From: SAR86 cluster bacterium | Lineage (GTDB): Bacteria; Pseudomonadota; Gammaproteobacteria; Magnimaribacterales; AG-339-G14 | Direction of reading: 5' to 3' | DNA: 39,660 nucleotides | NCBI GenBank assembly: GCA_028140145.1 | Contig: JAOIOC010000008.1 | Coordinates: forward strand, 1 to 39,660 | Part shown: one piece after another, positions 24,869-33,681 of the stretch | Position numbering within the stretch: the stretch's first letter is position 1 | How the letters are laid out: every line of letters begins with the position of its first letter | Made by a program: the position numbers and the translations under genes | The notes under the pieces: model-generated | The model's database searches: none | What the model was told of the DNA's origin: nothing | The model's input: only the letters and a program-made list of their open reading frames with translations

Positions 24869-25645
24869 GTGATTATTGTTCTTTCTCCAGCTAAAACATT
24901 GGATTACGAAACTCCAATGAACGGTATTGATTATACCGTTGCCAATCATTTAAGTAAGTCTGCTGAACTTATCAAGACTTTAAAGTCTTACGAGACCGAA
25001 GATATATCCAAATTGATGGGGTTAAGCAGCAATTTGGCGTTTTTGAATTTTGAGCGTTATCAAAGCTGGAAAAAGCCAACCAAGCCAAGTGCGGATGCCC
25101 GTCAAGCAGTGTTTGCTTTCCAAGGGGATGTTTACCAAGGTTTAGAAGCTGCAACCATGAAAAAAGGCGATCTTAAATTTGCCCAAAAACATTTAAGAAT
25201 TCTCTCTGGACTTTACGGAGTGCTGAAACCTCTAGATTTAATGGCGCCGTATCGTTTAGAAATGGGCACCAAGCTGGCTACGAAAAAGCACGATGATTTG
25301 TACGGTTTCTGGAAAGACACTCTCACTGCCGATATCAATGAACAATTGGCGGAGCAAAAAGATTCAACACTCATTAACCTTGCTTCCAACGAATACTTTA
25401 ATGCCTTAAATAAAAAAGACATCGCTGGTGACATCGTCAGCCCAGTTTTCAAAGATTTCAAAAACGGTGATTACAAGATCATTAGTTTCTTTGCCAAAAA
25501 AGCCAGAGGCATGATGGCAAGGTATATCATTGATAATAAAGTTACCAATTCCGATGGATTAGCTACCTTTAATTACGGTGGTTATAAGTTCAACGCGAAG
25601 CTTTCACAAGACAACGCGCCAACTTTTACTCGAAAAACTTCTTAA
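24869..25645 (+). CDS. yaaA: Peroxide stress protein YaaA (DUF328)
   Basis: A 258-residue protein, the same length as E. coli YaaA. It starts from GTG with MIIVLSPAKTLDYETP, the family N-terminus, and has KLMGLSSNLAFLNFERYQSW, GLYGVLKPLDLMAPYRLEMGTKL, LINLASNEYF and a late KKARGMMARYII. In E. coli it is OxyR-induced, lowers free iron and binds DNA, protecting against peroxide damage. TAGAAT lies six bases before the GTG and there is no ribosome-binding site, so a very short leader is likely. Its stop codon is interleaved with that of the facing crotonase gene (25642-25645). Confidence 0.95.
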   Translation: MIIVLSPAKTLDYETPMNGIDYTVANHLSKSAELIKTLKSYETEDISKLMGLSSNLAFLNFERYQSWKKPTKPSADARQAVFAFQGDVYQGLEAATMKKGDLKFAQKHLRILSGLYGVLKPLDLMAPYRLEMGTKLATKKHDDLYGFWKDTLTADINEQLAEQKDSTLINLASNEYFNALNKKDIAGDIVSPVFKDFKNGDYKIISFFAKKARGMMARYIIDNKVTNSDGLATFNYGGYKFNAKLSQDNAPTFTRKTS

Positions 25646-26499
25646 CTTCCTGTTTCGTCGTATTTTTTGACAGCAACCATCTTGTCAAAAGAGGTTTCTC
25701 TTTTTTCCATTTTCGCTTGCATGGCTTCGCCCATGTCTTTGGAACTCAACATGGCTCCACTCCACAGGGCATTGTATTCCAACCCATCTTTCACGGTATG
25801 ATCGCGAGAGTAATTCAGAACTTCTTTTAGACCGTAAATAGCAACAGGAGATTTGCTGGCGATCTCTTTGGCCATGGCATCTGCAGCTTCGAGCATAGCT
25901 TCGTGTGAATCGTAAACTTCATTCACTAAACCGCATTCTTTTGCTTCCTCAGCCATCATCCTTCTGCCGGTGTACGCAAGATCACGGACTTTTCCTTCTG
26001 GGATCAAGCGAGGCAGTCTTTGCAGAGTGCCAACGTCAGCTGCCATACCAATGTTGATTTCTTGAATACAGAAAAAAGCATCTTTTGTGCATAGTCTTAT
26101 ATCACACGCCGTAACCATATCTAGAGCTCCGCCAATACAACCGCCTTGTATAGCAGCGATCACAGGTGCTCTGATGGTTTCAATGTTTGTGATGTAGCCT
26201 TGCAGCTCCTTAGCAACTCGATACATGACTTCACCAACTCTTGCATGATCAGGTTTCTTTTCAGGCGAAATGTTATCAACCCCATTATCGAAATTAGCTA
26301 AGTCCATGCCGGCACAGAAGTGCTTTCCAGTTGAAGACATGACAACTGCCCTTAAGTCAGGATCACGATTAATTTCATTCAATATTTCTGGTAACTCAAT
26401 CCAGAATTTTTTAGTCATAGTGTTAAATGATTCTCCCCTACAGAGAGTCATGTTTGCGACGTGACCGTCTTTTTCTAAAGTAAAACTTTCATAACTCAT
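25642..26499 (-). CDS. Crotonase-fold enzyme, delta(3,5)-delta(2,4)-dienoyl-CoA isomerase-like
   Basis: A 285-residue crotonase. The oxyanion-hole segments are KHFCAGMDLANF and IQGGCIGGALDMV. The three acidic residues of rat ECH1 are present in order: Asp in GGALD, Glu in CIQEINIG and Asp in AADVGTLQRLP; the last segment is nearly the ECH1 sequence. SKSPVAIYGLKEVLNYSRDHTVKDGL also matches ECH1. It would shift double bonds of unsaturated fatty acyl-CoAs during beta-oxidation, but other crotonase reactions cannot be excluded. The start is supported by GGAGG eight bases upstream. Its ATG overlaps the stop of a small gene (TAATG). Confidence 0.88.
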   Translation of the reverse strand: MSYESFTLEKDGHVANMTLCRGESFNTMTKKFWIELPEILNEINRDPDLRAVVMSSTGKHFCAGMDLANFDNGVDNISPEKKPDHARVGEVMYRVAKELQGYITNIETIRAPVIAAIQGGCIGGALDMVTACDIRLCTKDAFFCIQEINIGMAADVGTLQRLPRLIPEGKVRDLAYTGRRMMAEEAKECGLVNEVYDSHEAMLEAADAMAKEIASKSPVAIYGLKEVLNYSRDHTVKDGLEYNALWSGAMLSSKDMGEAMQAKMEKRETSFDKMVAVKKYDETGS

Positions 26500-26672
26500 T
26501 ACGAACCTCCGTTTTCAAGTTTTGCAATAGCGCCTGCTGCAATGCCTTCGAGTTCTTCGATTAATTCAAACTCTTTGTGATGCGGCAGAACTACTTTTCT
26601 GTTTTTTCCTATTCTTTTTAGTCCTGATGCGATATCTTTTAAATCACTCAGAACGTCGTTTGTATTTTCCAT
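26499..26672 (-). CDS. Small protein of unknown function, coupled to crotonase gene
   Basis: A 57-residue soluble protein from the ATG at 26672 (MENTNDVLSDLKDIASGLK); a longer frame from a TTG at 26723 would run into the divergent cysQ promoter region. It is mostly helical, with basic GKNRKVVLPHHKEFEL in the middle and a second helix ending in NGGS. I do not recognise the family. It is the first gene of a pair with the crotonase (TAATG overlap). A TTGTTT / TACAAT pair (26718-26723 and 26694-26699, spacing 18) upstream is a plausible promoter. Confidence 0.6.
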   Translation of the reverse strand: MENTNDVLSDLKDIASGLKRIGKNRKVVLPHHKEFELIEELEGIAAGAIAKLENGGS

Positions 26673-26729
26673 AATGTGCAAATTCAAAAGACCATTGTAA
26701 AGTAATAATTTATTGGAAAACAATTTTTA

Positions 26730-27542
26730 ATGGATAAAGAAACCGTCAATAGCCTAGTTTCAGAAGCTCAGCACATTGCTGAGAATGCTGGAAATCTGAT
26801 TATGACCTTTTTTGATGAATTAGCTGAAGAAGAGGTGGAATACAAAGCTGATCAATCTCCGGTTACCTTAGCCGATAAAGCAGCTAACAAACAAATCGTC
26901 GATGAATTAATCAATTTAGATGACTCTATTCCTATTATCTCAGAGGAAGGCTTAGCTCAAAATCTAGATAACGCCGATATCTTTTGGCTGGTGGATCCTT
27001 TAGATGGAACCAAAGAATTTATTAACGGATCACAAGAGTTTACCGTCAATATTGCGCTTATTAATAAAGGTGAGCCAGTTCTGGGTGTTATTCATCAACC
27101 TCCAGCTAATATCACGACATTTGGCAGCCAAGAGACCGGTGCTTTTATTGCTGGGGATGATGAAGAGTTATCCGCCAGCACACCAGAGAATTCATGCATG
27201 CTTGCAGTTAGCAAACGCCATAGCTCGGGAGAAGAAACTAAATTTGCCTTGTTTCTTCAGGATAAATTTGAAGAAATGAGGACCATTGGTCTTGGATCCT
27301 CATTGAAATTTAATGCCATTGCTCAAGGTTCAGCGCATATATATTCCCGATTTGGTAGGACTTTTCAGTGGGATATTGCTGCTGGGCACGCTATTTTAAG
27401 GTCAGCAGGGGGTGAAGTAGTGGATTTACATGGAAAGCCAATTTCTTACAAAAATGACCCAAATCAGCCAATAAATGGATTTTTTGCCGTTTCTGATATA
27501 GACTATTGGCAAGGAATAATCAACGAATTCAATAACTTATAA
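26730..27542 (+). CDS. cysQ: 3'(2'),5'-bisphosphate nucleotidase CysQ
   Basis: A 270-residue enzyme of the inositol monophosphatase superfamily. Metal-binding motifs are visible: SPVTLADKAANKQI, PIISEEG (Glu pair), WLVDPLDGTKEF (D-P-L-D-G-T) and WDIAAGHAILRSAGG (W-D-x-A-A-G-H). The DPLDGTKEF form with GSQEFTVNIALI is characteristic of CysQ. It hydrolyses PAP to AMP, removing the by-product of sulfate activation, and may act on PAPS. It is divergent from the small gene by 57 bases; no ribosome-binding site is obvious. rpoH follows 70 bases later on the same strand. Confidence 0.92.
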   Translation: MDKETVNSLVSEAQHIAENAGNLIMTFFDELAEEEVEYKADQSPVTLADKAANKQIVDELINLDDSIPIISEEGLAQNLDNADIFWLVDPLDGTKEFINGSQEFTVNIALINKGEPVLGVIHQPPANITTFGSQETGAFIAGDDEELSASTPENSCMLAVSKRHSSGEETKFALFLQDKFEEMRTIGLGSSLKFNAIAQGSAHIYSRFGRTFQWDIAAGHAILRSAGGEVVDLHGKPISYKNDPNQPINGFFAVSDIDYWQGIINEFNNL

Positions 27543-27570
27543 AACTTATATCTTTATTCTAATTACTAAT

Positions 27571-27591
27571 ATTTTGTCATTTTCACAAAAT
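27571..27591 (+). promoter_or_regulatory. Inverted repeat in the rpoH leader
   Basis: ATTTTGT (27571-27577) and ACAAAAT (27585-27591) form a 7-base-pair stem with a 7-base loop. AGGAG follows at once and the ATG lies 16 bases later. The element could be a weak RNA hairpin next to the ribosome-binding site or an operator. E. coli rpoH has a thermosensing leader, but no sequence relation is seen. Confidence 0.35.
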
Positions 27592-27612
27592 AGGAGTTAA
27601 AATTCCGCACCT

Positions 27613-28467
27613 ATGGGCAAAGAATTGCAATCAATGGACATTTCAGCACCAGGTCAGAACCTGGAGGCCTACCTTAATTCCATTCAAAACATAGCTATTC
27701 TCTCACCAGAAGAGGAGCGTAAATTAGCAGAAGATCTTTACTACAGAGAGGATCTAGAAGCTGCTAGGCAACTCGTAATGGCGCATCTAAGGTTTGTTGT
27801 GCATATTGCTAGAGGCTATTCAGGTTACGGTTTGCCTCAAGCAGATCTTATCCAAGAAGGTAACGTTGGTTTGATGAAAGCTGTCCGAAAGTTCAATCCT
27901 GAAGTGGGCGTTAGGTTGATTTCATTTGCTGTGCATTGGATTAAATCAGAAATACACGAATACGTTTTGAAAAATTGGAAAATAGTTAAGGTAGCTACCA
28001 CCAAGGCCCAAAGAAAATTATTTTTCAATCTTAGAAATAAAAAGAAAGATATCACTTGGTTAAGTGAAGATGATGTCAAAATGATATCCAACGAGCTTGA
28101 CGTCAAGGAAGATACGGTGCGGGAAATGGAGCAAAGGATGTCCTCTCATGACGTTTCTTTTGATCCTTACTCAGCAGATGATAGCGAAGAGGGGAATACT
28201 TACAGTCCGGCTGATTATTTAACAAACGAAGACTCTGATCCAATGGAAATCGTTGAGAAAGAGGATTTTGCTAGAGATCAAATCAATCAACTGCAAAACG
28301 CAATATCTGACTTAGATGAAAGAAGTCAATTGATCCTTAAAGAACGTTGGTTAACCGATGACAAGCCCACTCTTCATGAGTTGGCTGACAAGTATGGAAT
28401 CAGCGCTGAACGAATTCGCCAAATTGAAAAGAAAGCCATGGAAAAGATCAGAACTAATATAAACTGA
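27613..28467 (+). CDS. rpoH: Heat-shock sigma factor sigma-32 (RpoH)
   Basis: A 284-residue sigma-70-family protein, the length of E. coli RpoH (284). Region 1.2/2.1 has NLEAYLNSIQ and LSPEEERKLAE; region 2.1-2.2 has AHLRFVVHIARGYSGYGLPQADLIQEGNVGLMKAV, split here only by helices; region 2.4 has SFAVHWIKSEIHEYVL; the RpoH-specific box is QRKLFFNLR; region 4.2 has LHELADKYGISAERIRQIE. It directs RNA polymerase to heat-shock promoters. The thi genes follow by 8 bases, so read-through from rpoH into thiS is likely. Confidence 0.97.
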   Translation: MGKELQSMDISAPGQNLEAYLNSIQNIAILSPEEERKLAEDLYYREDLEAARQLVMAHLRFVVHIARGYSGYGLPQADLIQEGNVGLMKAVRKFNPEVGVRLISFAVHWIKSEIHEYVLKNWKIVKVATTKAQRKLFFNLRNKKKDITWLSEDDVKMISNELDVKEDTVREMEQRMSSHDVSFDPYSADDSEEGNTYSPADYLTNEDSDPMEIVEKEDFARDQINQLQNAISDLDERSQLILKERWLTDDKPTLHELADKYGISAERIRQIEKKAMEKIRTNIN

Positions 28468-28475
28468 TCTTATTC

Positions 28476-28685
28476 ATGAACGACATTCAAGTTAGCATTA
28501 ACGCCGAATCAAAAAAAATTCCCGAGAACCTCAATATTCCTCAGCTGCTTAACTTTTTAGAGCTCAAAGATGATCTGCTTGTGGTTGAACTAAACGAGGA
28601 AGTGGTTATGCGAGCAGATTGGGAGACGACAACAGTTGGAGAAGGCGACAAACTAGAAATAGTCAAAGCCATTGGAGGAGGTTAA
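28476..28685 (+). CDS. thiS: Thiamine biosynthesis sulfur-carrier protein ThiS
   Basis: A 69-residue ubiquitin-like protein ending AIGGG, so the C-terminal Gly-Gly needed for adenylation and thiocarboxylation is present. [25 protein letters not shown] is the typical ThiS core. It carries sulfur to ThiG for the thiazole ring of thiamine. Its TAA overlaps the thiG start as TAATG. The last three codons (GGAGGAGGT) also form the ribosome-binding site of thiG. ThiF and other thi genes are not in the window. Confidence 0.95.
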   Translation: MNDIQVSINAESKKIPENLNIPQLLNFLELKDDLLVVELNEEVVMRADWETTTVGEGDKLEIVKAIGGG

Positions 28686-29467
28686 TGTCCGATTCATTCA
28701 GAATTGGAGTTCGTGAATTTCAGTCTCGCCTCATGGTTGGCACAGGAAAATACGCCAACGACCAATTGGCAATTGATGCTATCAGAGAATCCGGAGCGGA
28801 TATCGTCACCATGGCAATTCGCAGAGTAAACCTGGGTCAAAATAAAGATGAAAGTAATATTCTCGAACTGATCTCGCCAGATGAATTTACTATCTTGCCT
28901 AATACTGCTGGATGTTACACGGCAGACGAGTCGGTGAGAACATGTAAATTAGCGCGTGAGTTATTAGGCGGCCACAGCTTGGTTAAATTAGAAGTCATTG
29001 GCGATAAAAATACTTTACTGCCCGATATGCCAGAAACATTAAAAGCAGCAAAGGACCTTGTTAAAGAAGGCTTTGAGGTGATGGTTTATTGCACCGATGA
29101 CTTTGATTACTCAATTGCGTTAGAAGATGCTGGTTGCGTTGCAGTGATGCCTTTAGCCGCTCCCATAGGATCTGGAAGAGGAATAGAGAACCCACAGGCA
29201 ATTGAAGCAATTGTTAAAAGAATTCAAGTCCCAGTCATTGTTGATGCTGGCATTGGAACCGCTTCAGATGCAACTTTGGCAATGGAGTTAGGTTGCGACG
29301 GAGTCTTATTGAATACGGCGATTGCAGGAGCTCGAAATCCAGTCTTAATGGCAGCAGCAATGCGACAAGCTGTCAAAGCAGGTAGGTCTGCCTATCTTGC
29401 TGGCCGCATGCCCAAATCTGATCAGGCCACTGCCAGTTCACCTATAGAAGGAGTTATTAACTCTTGA
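28685..29467 (+). CDS. thiG: Thiazole synthase ThiG
   Basis: A 260-residue TIM-barrel enzyme. I chose the ATG at 28685 ([19 protein letters not shown]), right after the GGAGGAGG at the end of thiS; a longer frame back to 28619 is only overlap. Key points: [19 protein letters not shown] (Schiff-base Lys region), [21 protein letters not shown] (phosphate binding), and [30 protein letters not shown]. It joins 1-deoxyxylulose 5-phosphate, dehydroglycine and ThiS thiocarboxylate into the thiazole phosphate. The stop overlaps the TTG start of trmB. Confidence 0.96.
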   Translation: MSDSFRIGVREFQSRLMVGTGKYANDQLAIDAIRESGADIVTMAIRRVNLGQNKDESNILELISPDEFTILPNTAGCYTADESVRTCKLARELLGGHSLVKLEVIGDKNTLLPDMPETLKAAKDLVKEGFEVMVYCTDDFDYSIALEDAGCVAVMPLAAPIGSGRGIENPQAIEAIVKRIQVPVIVDAGIGTASDATLAMELGCDGVLLNTAIAGARNPVLMAAAMRQAVKAGRSAYLAGRMPKSDQATASSPIEGVINS

Positions 29468-30111
29468 GATCTATAAGAAGCTTTGCCAAAGCAAGGTCGA
29501 GACTCTCCGCTAATCATAAAAAAATTTTAAACCAAGAGAATGATTTCCTTTTTTCGGCGAACACCAAGTTAGCTTTCGAAGAAACATTAAGAAGCACTAA
29601 TAATAAGATTCTTGAAATTGGTTTTGGCGAAGGAGATTCTCTTTTTGAAATGGCTGTAAACAATCCAGATCTTAACTTTTTTGGTATAGAAGTTTATGAA
29701 ACCGGCGTCGCAAGAACTTGTTCAAAAATAGAGGAGTCTGGCATTAAAAATTTGAAAATATATTTAGGCGATGTTGTCGACTTAATTCTGGATAAAGATA
29801 TCGAGACAACATTTGATTTGCTCTTATTTCTCTTTCCCGATCCTTGGCATAAAAGAAAACATAATAAAAGACGTCTTCTTAGTTCACATAATTTAAAAAA
29901 ATTTCGAAGTTATCTTTCTAAAAAAGGATTTATTTTTTTTCGCACTGACTGGCAAGAATACGCAGATTCTGTCAAAAAAATTTGTAATGATCAGAAAGTA
30001 GAATTTCAAGATTTAGAAAAGTTATCTCTTCTTAACCAGCTGATCCTTACTAAATACCAAAGGAAGGGAATTGAAGCAGGCAGATCAATTACATCACTTC
30101 TCTTTAAGTAA
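29464..30111 (+). CDS. trmB: tRNA (guanine-N7-)-methyltransferase TrmB
   Basis: A 215-residue Rossmann methyltransferase. It starts from TTG at the end of thiG (TTGA overlap), with [18 protein letters not shown], the usual N-terminus. The SAM site is [15 protein letters not shown] with [10 protein letters not shown]; the family signature is [29 protein letters not shown] and a C-terminal [14 protein letters not shown], which holds the tRNA-binding T-K-x-E/Y-x-R pattern, follow. It makes m7G46 in tRNA. The last 18 bases overlap the 3' end of the facing rdgB. AT-rich composition sets in here compared with thiG. Confidence 0.96.
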   Translation: MRSIRSFAKARSRLSANHKKILNQENDFLFSANTKLAFEETLRSTNNKILEIGFGEGDSLFEMAVNNPDLNFFGIEVYETGVARTCSKIEESGIKNLKIYLGDVVDLILDKDIETTFDLLLFLFPDPWHKRKHNKRRLLSSHNLKKFRSYLSKKGFIFFRTDWQEYADSVKKICNDQKVEFQDLEKLSLLNQLILTKYQRKGIEAGRSITSLLFK

Positions 30112-30681
30112 TTTATTCAAAAGAATCTTGGTTGCTTTAGCCCTATGACTGTTTTTGTTTTTATAACCTTTGCCTAATTCAGCAAGGGTTTTGTTTTCTT
30201 CAGAGATATAAAAAATTGGATCATATCCAAAACCATCTTTACCTTTAGAGTCTCTGGCTATCTCGCCTTCAAGTCTCCCTTCTGCAGATAGGGGACTTTC
30301 ACTTGAATTGGGATCGAAGAAAACCAGGCAGGCGACAAAAGCAGCATTTCTTAGCGTTTCATTTTCTAAAGATTCTAATAATTTTAAATTGTTTTCAGCA
30401 TCGCTTGAATTTTCACCTGCATAACGAGCAGATTTAATACCCGGCGCTCCGTTTAAAAAGTCTACACAAAGACCTGAGTCATCAGCTATTGCTGGATAAC
30501 CCGAAATAGTTGCTGCATGCTTTGCTTTGATCAGTGCGTTTTCATAGAAAGTTGCACCGTCTTCGATGGGACTATTAATTCCTAGATCTTCTAGAGAATA
30601 AAACTGCCAATTCAAAGGCGCTAATAGGGTTTCAAATTCTTTTAGTTTTCCTTGATTAGAGGTGGCTATGACAACTTTCAA
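30094..30681 (-). CDS. rdgB: dITP/XTP pyrophosphatase RdgB (HAM1 family)
   Basis: A 195-residue protein with the family N-terminus VVIATSNQGKLKEFETLL, EDGATFYENALIKAKHAA, the signature IADDSGLCVDFLNGAPGIKSARYAG, and a late GKDGFGYDPIFY and NKNSHRAKA. It hydrolyses non-canonical purine triphosphates (dITP, XTP) to monophosphates, keeping them out of DNA and RNA. It is the last gene of the efp-to-rdgB minus-strand operon, overlapping metW by 4 bases (ATGA type) and facing trmB with an 18-base overlap. No separate promoter is evident. Confidence 0.97.
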   Translation of the reverse strand: MKVVIATSNQGKLKEFETLLAPLNWQFYSLEDLGINSPIEDGATFYENALIKAKHAATISGYPAIADDSGLCVDFLNGAPGIKSARYAGENSSDAENNLKLLESLENETLRNAAFVACLVFFDPNSSESPLSAEGRLEGEIARDSKGKDGFGYDPIFYISEENKTLAELGKGYKNKNSHRAKATKILLNKLLKEK

Positions 30682-31265
30682 TTCCTGGCCTTAACTCTGT
30701 AAAGAGCAATTTCGGTTAAGAGGTTAGGGGCAACTTTCATAAACGATTGTTCTTCTCCATCAAAACTTAAAAGTTGTCTGTCAAGAATGTCTGCGCCATG
30801 ATCAACGCATAACTTTTCAAAATCCTTTAAAGAGCATAAGTGTATGTTTGGTGTTGAATACCAATCATGCGGAAGTGCAGAAGATACCGGCATAGTGCCG
30901 CCAAAAATAAGCTGTAAGCGACATCGCCAATTTGCAAAGTTGGGAATACTGATTATTGCCTCTTTACCTATTCTGATAATTTCTTCTAGAGCAACTTCAG
31001 GCTTTCTTAATGCTTGAATTGATTGACTCATAATGACTGCATCAAAACTTTGATCTTGAAAGTTACTTAAACCCGAATCAATATCTTGATCAATAACGCT
31101 GACGTCCTTTTGTAAACATTTTTGAATTTTTTGATGATCTATTTCTAGACCTAAACCTTTTACTTGATTATTTTCTTTTAGAAATGCTAAGAGTGAGCCA
31201 TCACCGCATCCTAGATCAAGGACTCTGCCATTAGTATTGATAAACTTACCTATTAACTTATTCAT
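30678..31265 (-). CDS. metW: MetW, methionine biosynthesis methyltransferase-like protein
   Basis: A 195-residue Rossmann methyltransferase-fold protein: VLDLGCGDGSLLAFL (SAM-binding motif I), GLGLEIDHQKI, FDAVIMSQSIQALRKP, then SIPNFANWRCRLQLIFGGTMPVS and LPHDWYSTPNIHLCSLKDF, the segment special to MetW. It is nearly always found next to metX and is needed, with it, for homoserine acylation in several proteobacteria. It overlaps metX by 8 bases and rdgB by 4. Confidence 0.97.
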   Translation of the reverse strand: MNKLIGKFINTNGRVLDLGCGDGSLLAFLKENNQVKGLGLEIDHQKIQKCLQKDVSVIDQDIDSGLSNFQDQSFDAVIMSQSIQALRKPEVALEEIIRIGKEAIISIPNFANWRCRLQLIFGGTMPVSSALPHDWYSTPNIHLCSLKDFEKLCVDHGADILDRQLLSFDGEEQSFMKVAPNLLTEIALYRVKARN

Positions 31266-32358
31266 TTTTATCTAAGAATGTCTCTATTGCACTATCGTAT
31301 GTTTCGCTTGGCATTAAAAAAGCATCATGACCATGCGGTGAATCTATTTCTAAAAAGGAGACGTCTTTTTCAGCTTCAATAAAAGCATTAGCTAACTCTC
31401 TGGATCTTTCTGGTGAAAATCGCCAGTCGGATGAAAATGCGATAAGAAGAGTTTTCGCAGTAACTGATTTTAGAGTTTTGGCCAAATCACCTTCATGAGA
31501 CTCAGCAGGATCAAAATAGTCTAAAACTTTAGTCATAAGCAGGTAAGTATGCGCATCAAATCTATTAGAAAAACTTTCGCCTTGATACCTTAGATAACTT
31601 TCTACTTCGAACTCGACATCGTAGGAGAAATTCACTTCGCCTTTTTTCATATCTCGCCCAAATTTCTCTCGCATTGCATCATCTGAGAGGTAAGTAATGT
31701 GACCAAGCATTCTTGCCAGCCCTAAACCCGTCTTCGGAAGCTTATCCTCAGAGTTATAGTTGGGATCAGCCAAGATGGCTTGCCTAGCTATTTCATTAAA
31801 AGCAATGTTCTGAGCGCTCAACTTAGCCGCTGCGGCTATTACCACAATTTTTTTAACAAGGTCGGGGAAATCTATGGACCATTGTAAAGCTTGCATGCCG
31901 CCTAGACTGCCGCCAACAACAGCATACCAATAGGGCAGTCCAAGATGAGTACGCAACAAATCTTGGCTTTTGACCCAGTCTCCAACTGTGACCATCGGGA
32001 AGGAGGAGCCATAAGCCATATTATTTTCTGGATTAATGGAATTTGGACCTGTGCTACCGTGGCAGCCGCCTAAATTATTACAACCAACAATGAAATACTT
32101 ATTCGTATCAAACGCTTTGTTTGGACCGACCATATCGTCCCACCAGCCTTTTTTATTGTCTTCACTCAACCCTGCTACGTGATGATTGCCGCTGAGGGCA
32201 TGACAAATGAGAATAGCGTTATCTTTAGCTTCATTTAATTCTCCGTAGGTTTGATAAACCATTTCAAATCCTTGAAGGGTTTTGCCTGATTTCAAAGAAA
32301 AAGAATCTTTATGCATAAAACTCTTTGTTTCTACTCGACCTAGTGAATCGTTTGACAT
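31258..32358 (-). CDS. metX: Homoserine O-acyltransferase MetX
   Basis: A 366-residue alpha/beta-hydrolase-fold enzyme. The nucleophile elbow is GGSLGGMQALQW (Ser), the acid lies in IAFSSDWRFSPERS (Asp) and the catalytic His is in DSPHGHDAFLMP; ICHALSGNHHVAG supplies the oxyanion site and GCHGSTGPNSINP is a family signature. It acylates homoserine in methionine synthesis. MetX enzymes paired with MetW in gammaproteobacteria are often succinyltransferases rather than acetyltransferases; sequence reading alone does not settle the acyl donor. The ATG directly meets the stop of yggT. Confidence 0.96.
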   Translation of the reverse strand: MSNDSLGRVETKSFMHKDSFSLKSGKTLQGFEMVYQTYGELNEAKDNAILICHALSGNHHVAGLSEDNKKGWWDDMVGPNKAFDTNKYFIVGCNNLGGCHGSTGPNSINPENNMAYGSSFPMVTVGDWVKSQDLLRTHLGLPYWYAVVGGSLGGMQALQWSIDFPDLVKKIVVIAAAAKLSAQNIAFNEIARQAILADPNYNSEDKLPKTGLGLARMLGHITYLSDDAMREKFGRDMKKGEVNFSYDVEFEVESYLRYQGESFSNRFDAHTYLLMTKVLDYFDPAESHEGDLAKTLKSVTAKTLLIAFSSDWRFSPERSRELANAFIEAEKDVSFLEIDSPHGHDAFLMPSETYDSAIETFLDKNE

Positions 32359-32909
32359 TATATGAACCGAGGTAATTCTAAGTTTGCGCCTAGAGTTAGA
32401 AGAATTCTATCGATCTGTATTAAGAGAAAAAATACAATGATCGGTGAAAAGTCTATTCCTGAGAATGAAGTAAATCTCTGAAAAGGCAACAGCAAAGGTT
32501 GCGTAAGACCATGACATATATTCAGAAAGGAATTATTTGACATAGGCGCCAACCAACTGGCAAATATTGAGATAAACAAACTATATCTAATTATTTGCGA
32601 GGCCATATATAAAGAGCCAATGGCTGCCCAAGATAAAGCATCTACTGTGTTGAAGATCTGGTCGGCACTAAAAATCAAATTAAACAGTCCGAATTTAGCC
32701 ACAATCACCAAAGCCAATGCAGACAAATCTATTCCAAACAAAATAGGTAAAACAAATCTAAAAGGTTTAAGGAAGGGTTCCAAATACTTAAAGGAATTCG
32801 AAACGATCGGATTATTAAAACTTAATTGAAACAATCTAAAGAGCAGATACAGCAAAAAAATAGCCGAAAAAAAATTTACCAATGCTATGAGAAAAAAGTT
32901 ATTAGCCAT
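32358..32909 (-). CDS. yggT: YggT family membrane protein
   Basis: A 183-residue integral membrane protein with two YGGT repeats of two to three helices each. The conserved parts are NPIVSNSFKYLEPFLKPFR with the helix-break LKPFRFVLP and, in repeat 2, LNICHGLTQPLLLPFQRF followed by GIDFSPIIVFFLLI. Function is poorly known; links to osmotic or potassium stress and cell division have been reported for the family. It sits between proC (1 base gap) and metX (1 base overlap), its usual place in gammaproteobacteria. Confidence 0.93.
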   Translation of the reverse strand: MANNFFLIALVNFFSAIFLLYLLFRLFQLSFNNPIVSNSFKYLEPFLKPFRFVLPILFGIDLSALALVIVAKFGLFNLIFSADQIFNTVDALSWAAIGSLYMASQIIRYSLFISIFASWLAPMSNNSFLNICHGLTQPLLLPFQRFTSFSGIDFSPIIVFFLLIQIDRILLTLGANLELPRFI

Positions 32910-32910
32910 T

Positions 32911-33681
32911 TTAATCGTTTAGTTTTTTTGATCTTTCAATTGCATTATTGATTGCTTGTGAAATGATCTCATTAATTCCAGCAGACTTCATTGTATTTAA
33001 AGCTTCTTCTGTAACTCCTTTTTTCGAAGCAACCTTATTTTGAACTTCAGCAAATCCAGCTGACTCATTCTCTTGAAGCAATTCTCCTGCAGTGAACATG
33101 ACAGATGCTAGGTCTTTATCGGACATGGATAAACCGTTATCTGCTGCAAGTTTACTCATTGTTTCTGCTACAAGAGCAAAATAAGCTGGCCCAGCTCCGT
33201 AAATAGCTGTGAATGCATCAATGTCTTTCTCTTCCAATACATAAGTGCTGCCTAACTCAGAAATAATCACTTCGGTTTGATCAACCAATGCCTTATCTCC
33301 CATTTCCGCTATAGCGATGGGCCCGTTTTTAAAACCAATTCCAAGTGATGGCATGGTTCTCACGATATTTTTATAACCGCCTGCCAGATCGATAAGCTTA
33401 CTTCTTGAGATGCCAGCAACAAAAGAAATCACTAATTGGTTCTGTAATTGCGAGGCAATGCTAGAAAGAACCTCTGCTGTTACATTTGGCTTTACAGTTA
33501 TAAAAATAACATCGCATTTTTTTGTTAAATCTATAGTTTCTAACTTTTTTGCAGCTAGGTTTTCCGCGGCTTGATTAATGGAAAGGTTTGAATAAAAAAT
33601 ATTATAAGAACCGGACAAAGTTTTAATTGCCTGTAAAGCTAAGTTTCCGCATCCTATAAACCCTATGTTTTGTTTATTCAT
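32911..33681 (-). CDS. proC: Pyrroline-5-carboxylate reductase ProC
   Basis: A 256-residue enzyme. The NAD(P)-binding start is IGFIGCGNLALQAI; CDVIFITVKPN and QLVISFVAGISRSKL follow; RTMPSLGIGFKNGP is the family strand near the active site; and the C-terminal dimerisation domain has AIYGAGPAYFALVAETM and ASKKGVTEEALNTM (proline-binding signature with Gly-Gly replaced here by KKG). It reduces pyrroline-5-carboxylate to proline, the last step of proline synthesis. It is slightly shorter than E. coli ProC (269). It overlaps yggS by 4 bases. Confidence 0.95.
   Translation of the reverse strand: MNKQNIGFIGCGNLALQAIKTLSGSYNIFYSNLSINQAAENLAAKKLETIDLTKKCDVIFITVKPNVTAEVLSSIASQLQNQLVISFVAGISRSKLIDLAGGYKNIVRTMPSLGIGFKNGPIAIAEMGDKALVDQTEVIISELGSTYVLEEKDIDAFTAIYGAGPAYFALVAETMSKLAADNGLSMSDKDLASVMFTAGELLQENESAGFAEVQNKVASKKGVTEEALNTMKSAGINEIISQAINNAIERSKKLND

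Noticed and set aside
28619..28684. ThiG starting 22 codons earlier.
   Set aside because: That segment is the out-of-frame end of thiS and is not like ThiG; the ATG at 28685 has a perfect GGAGGAGG before it.
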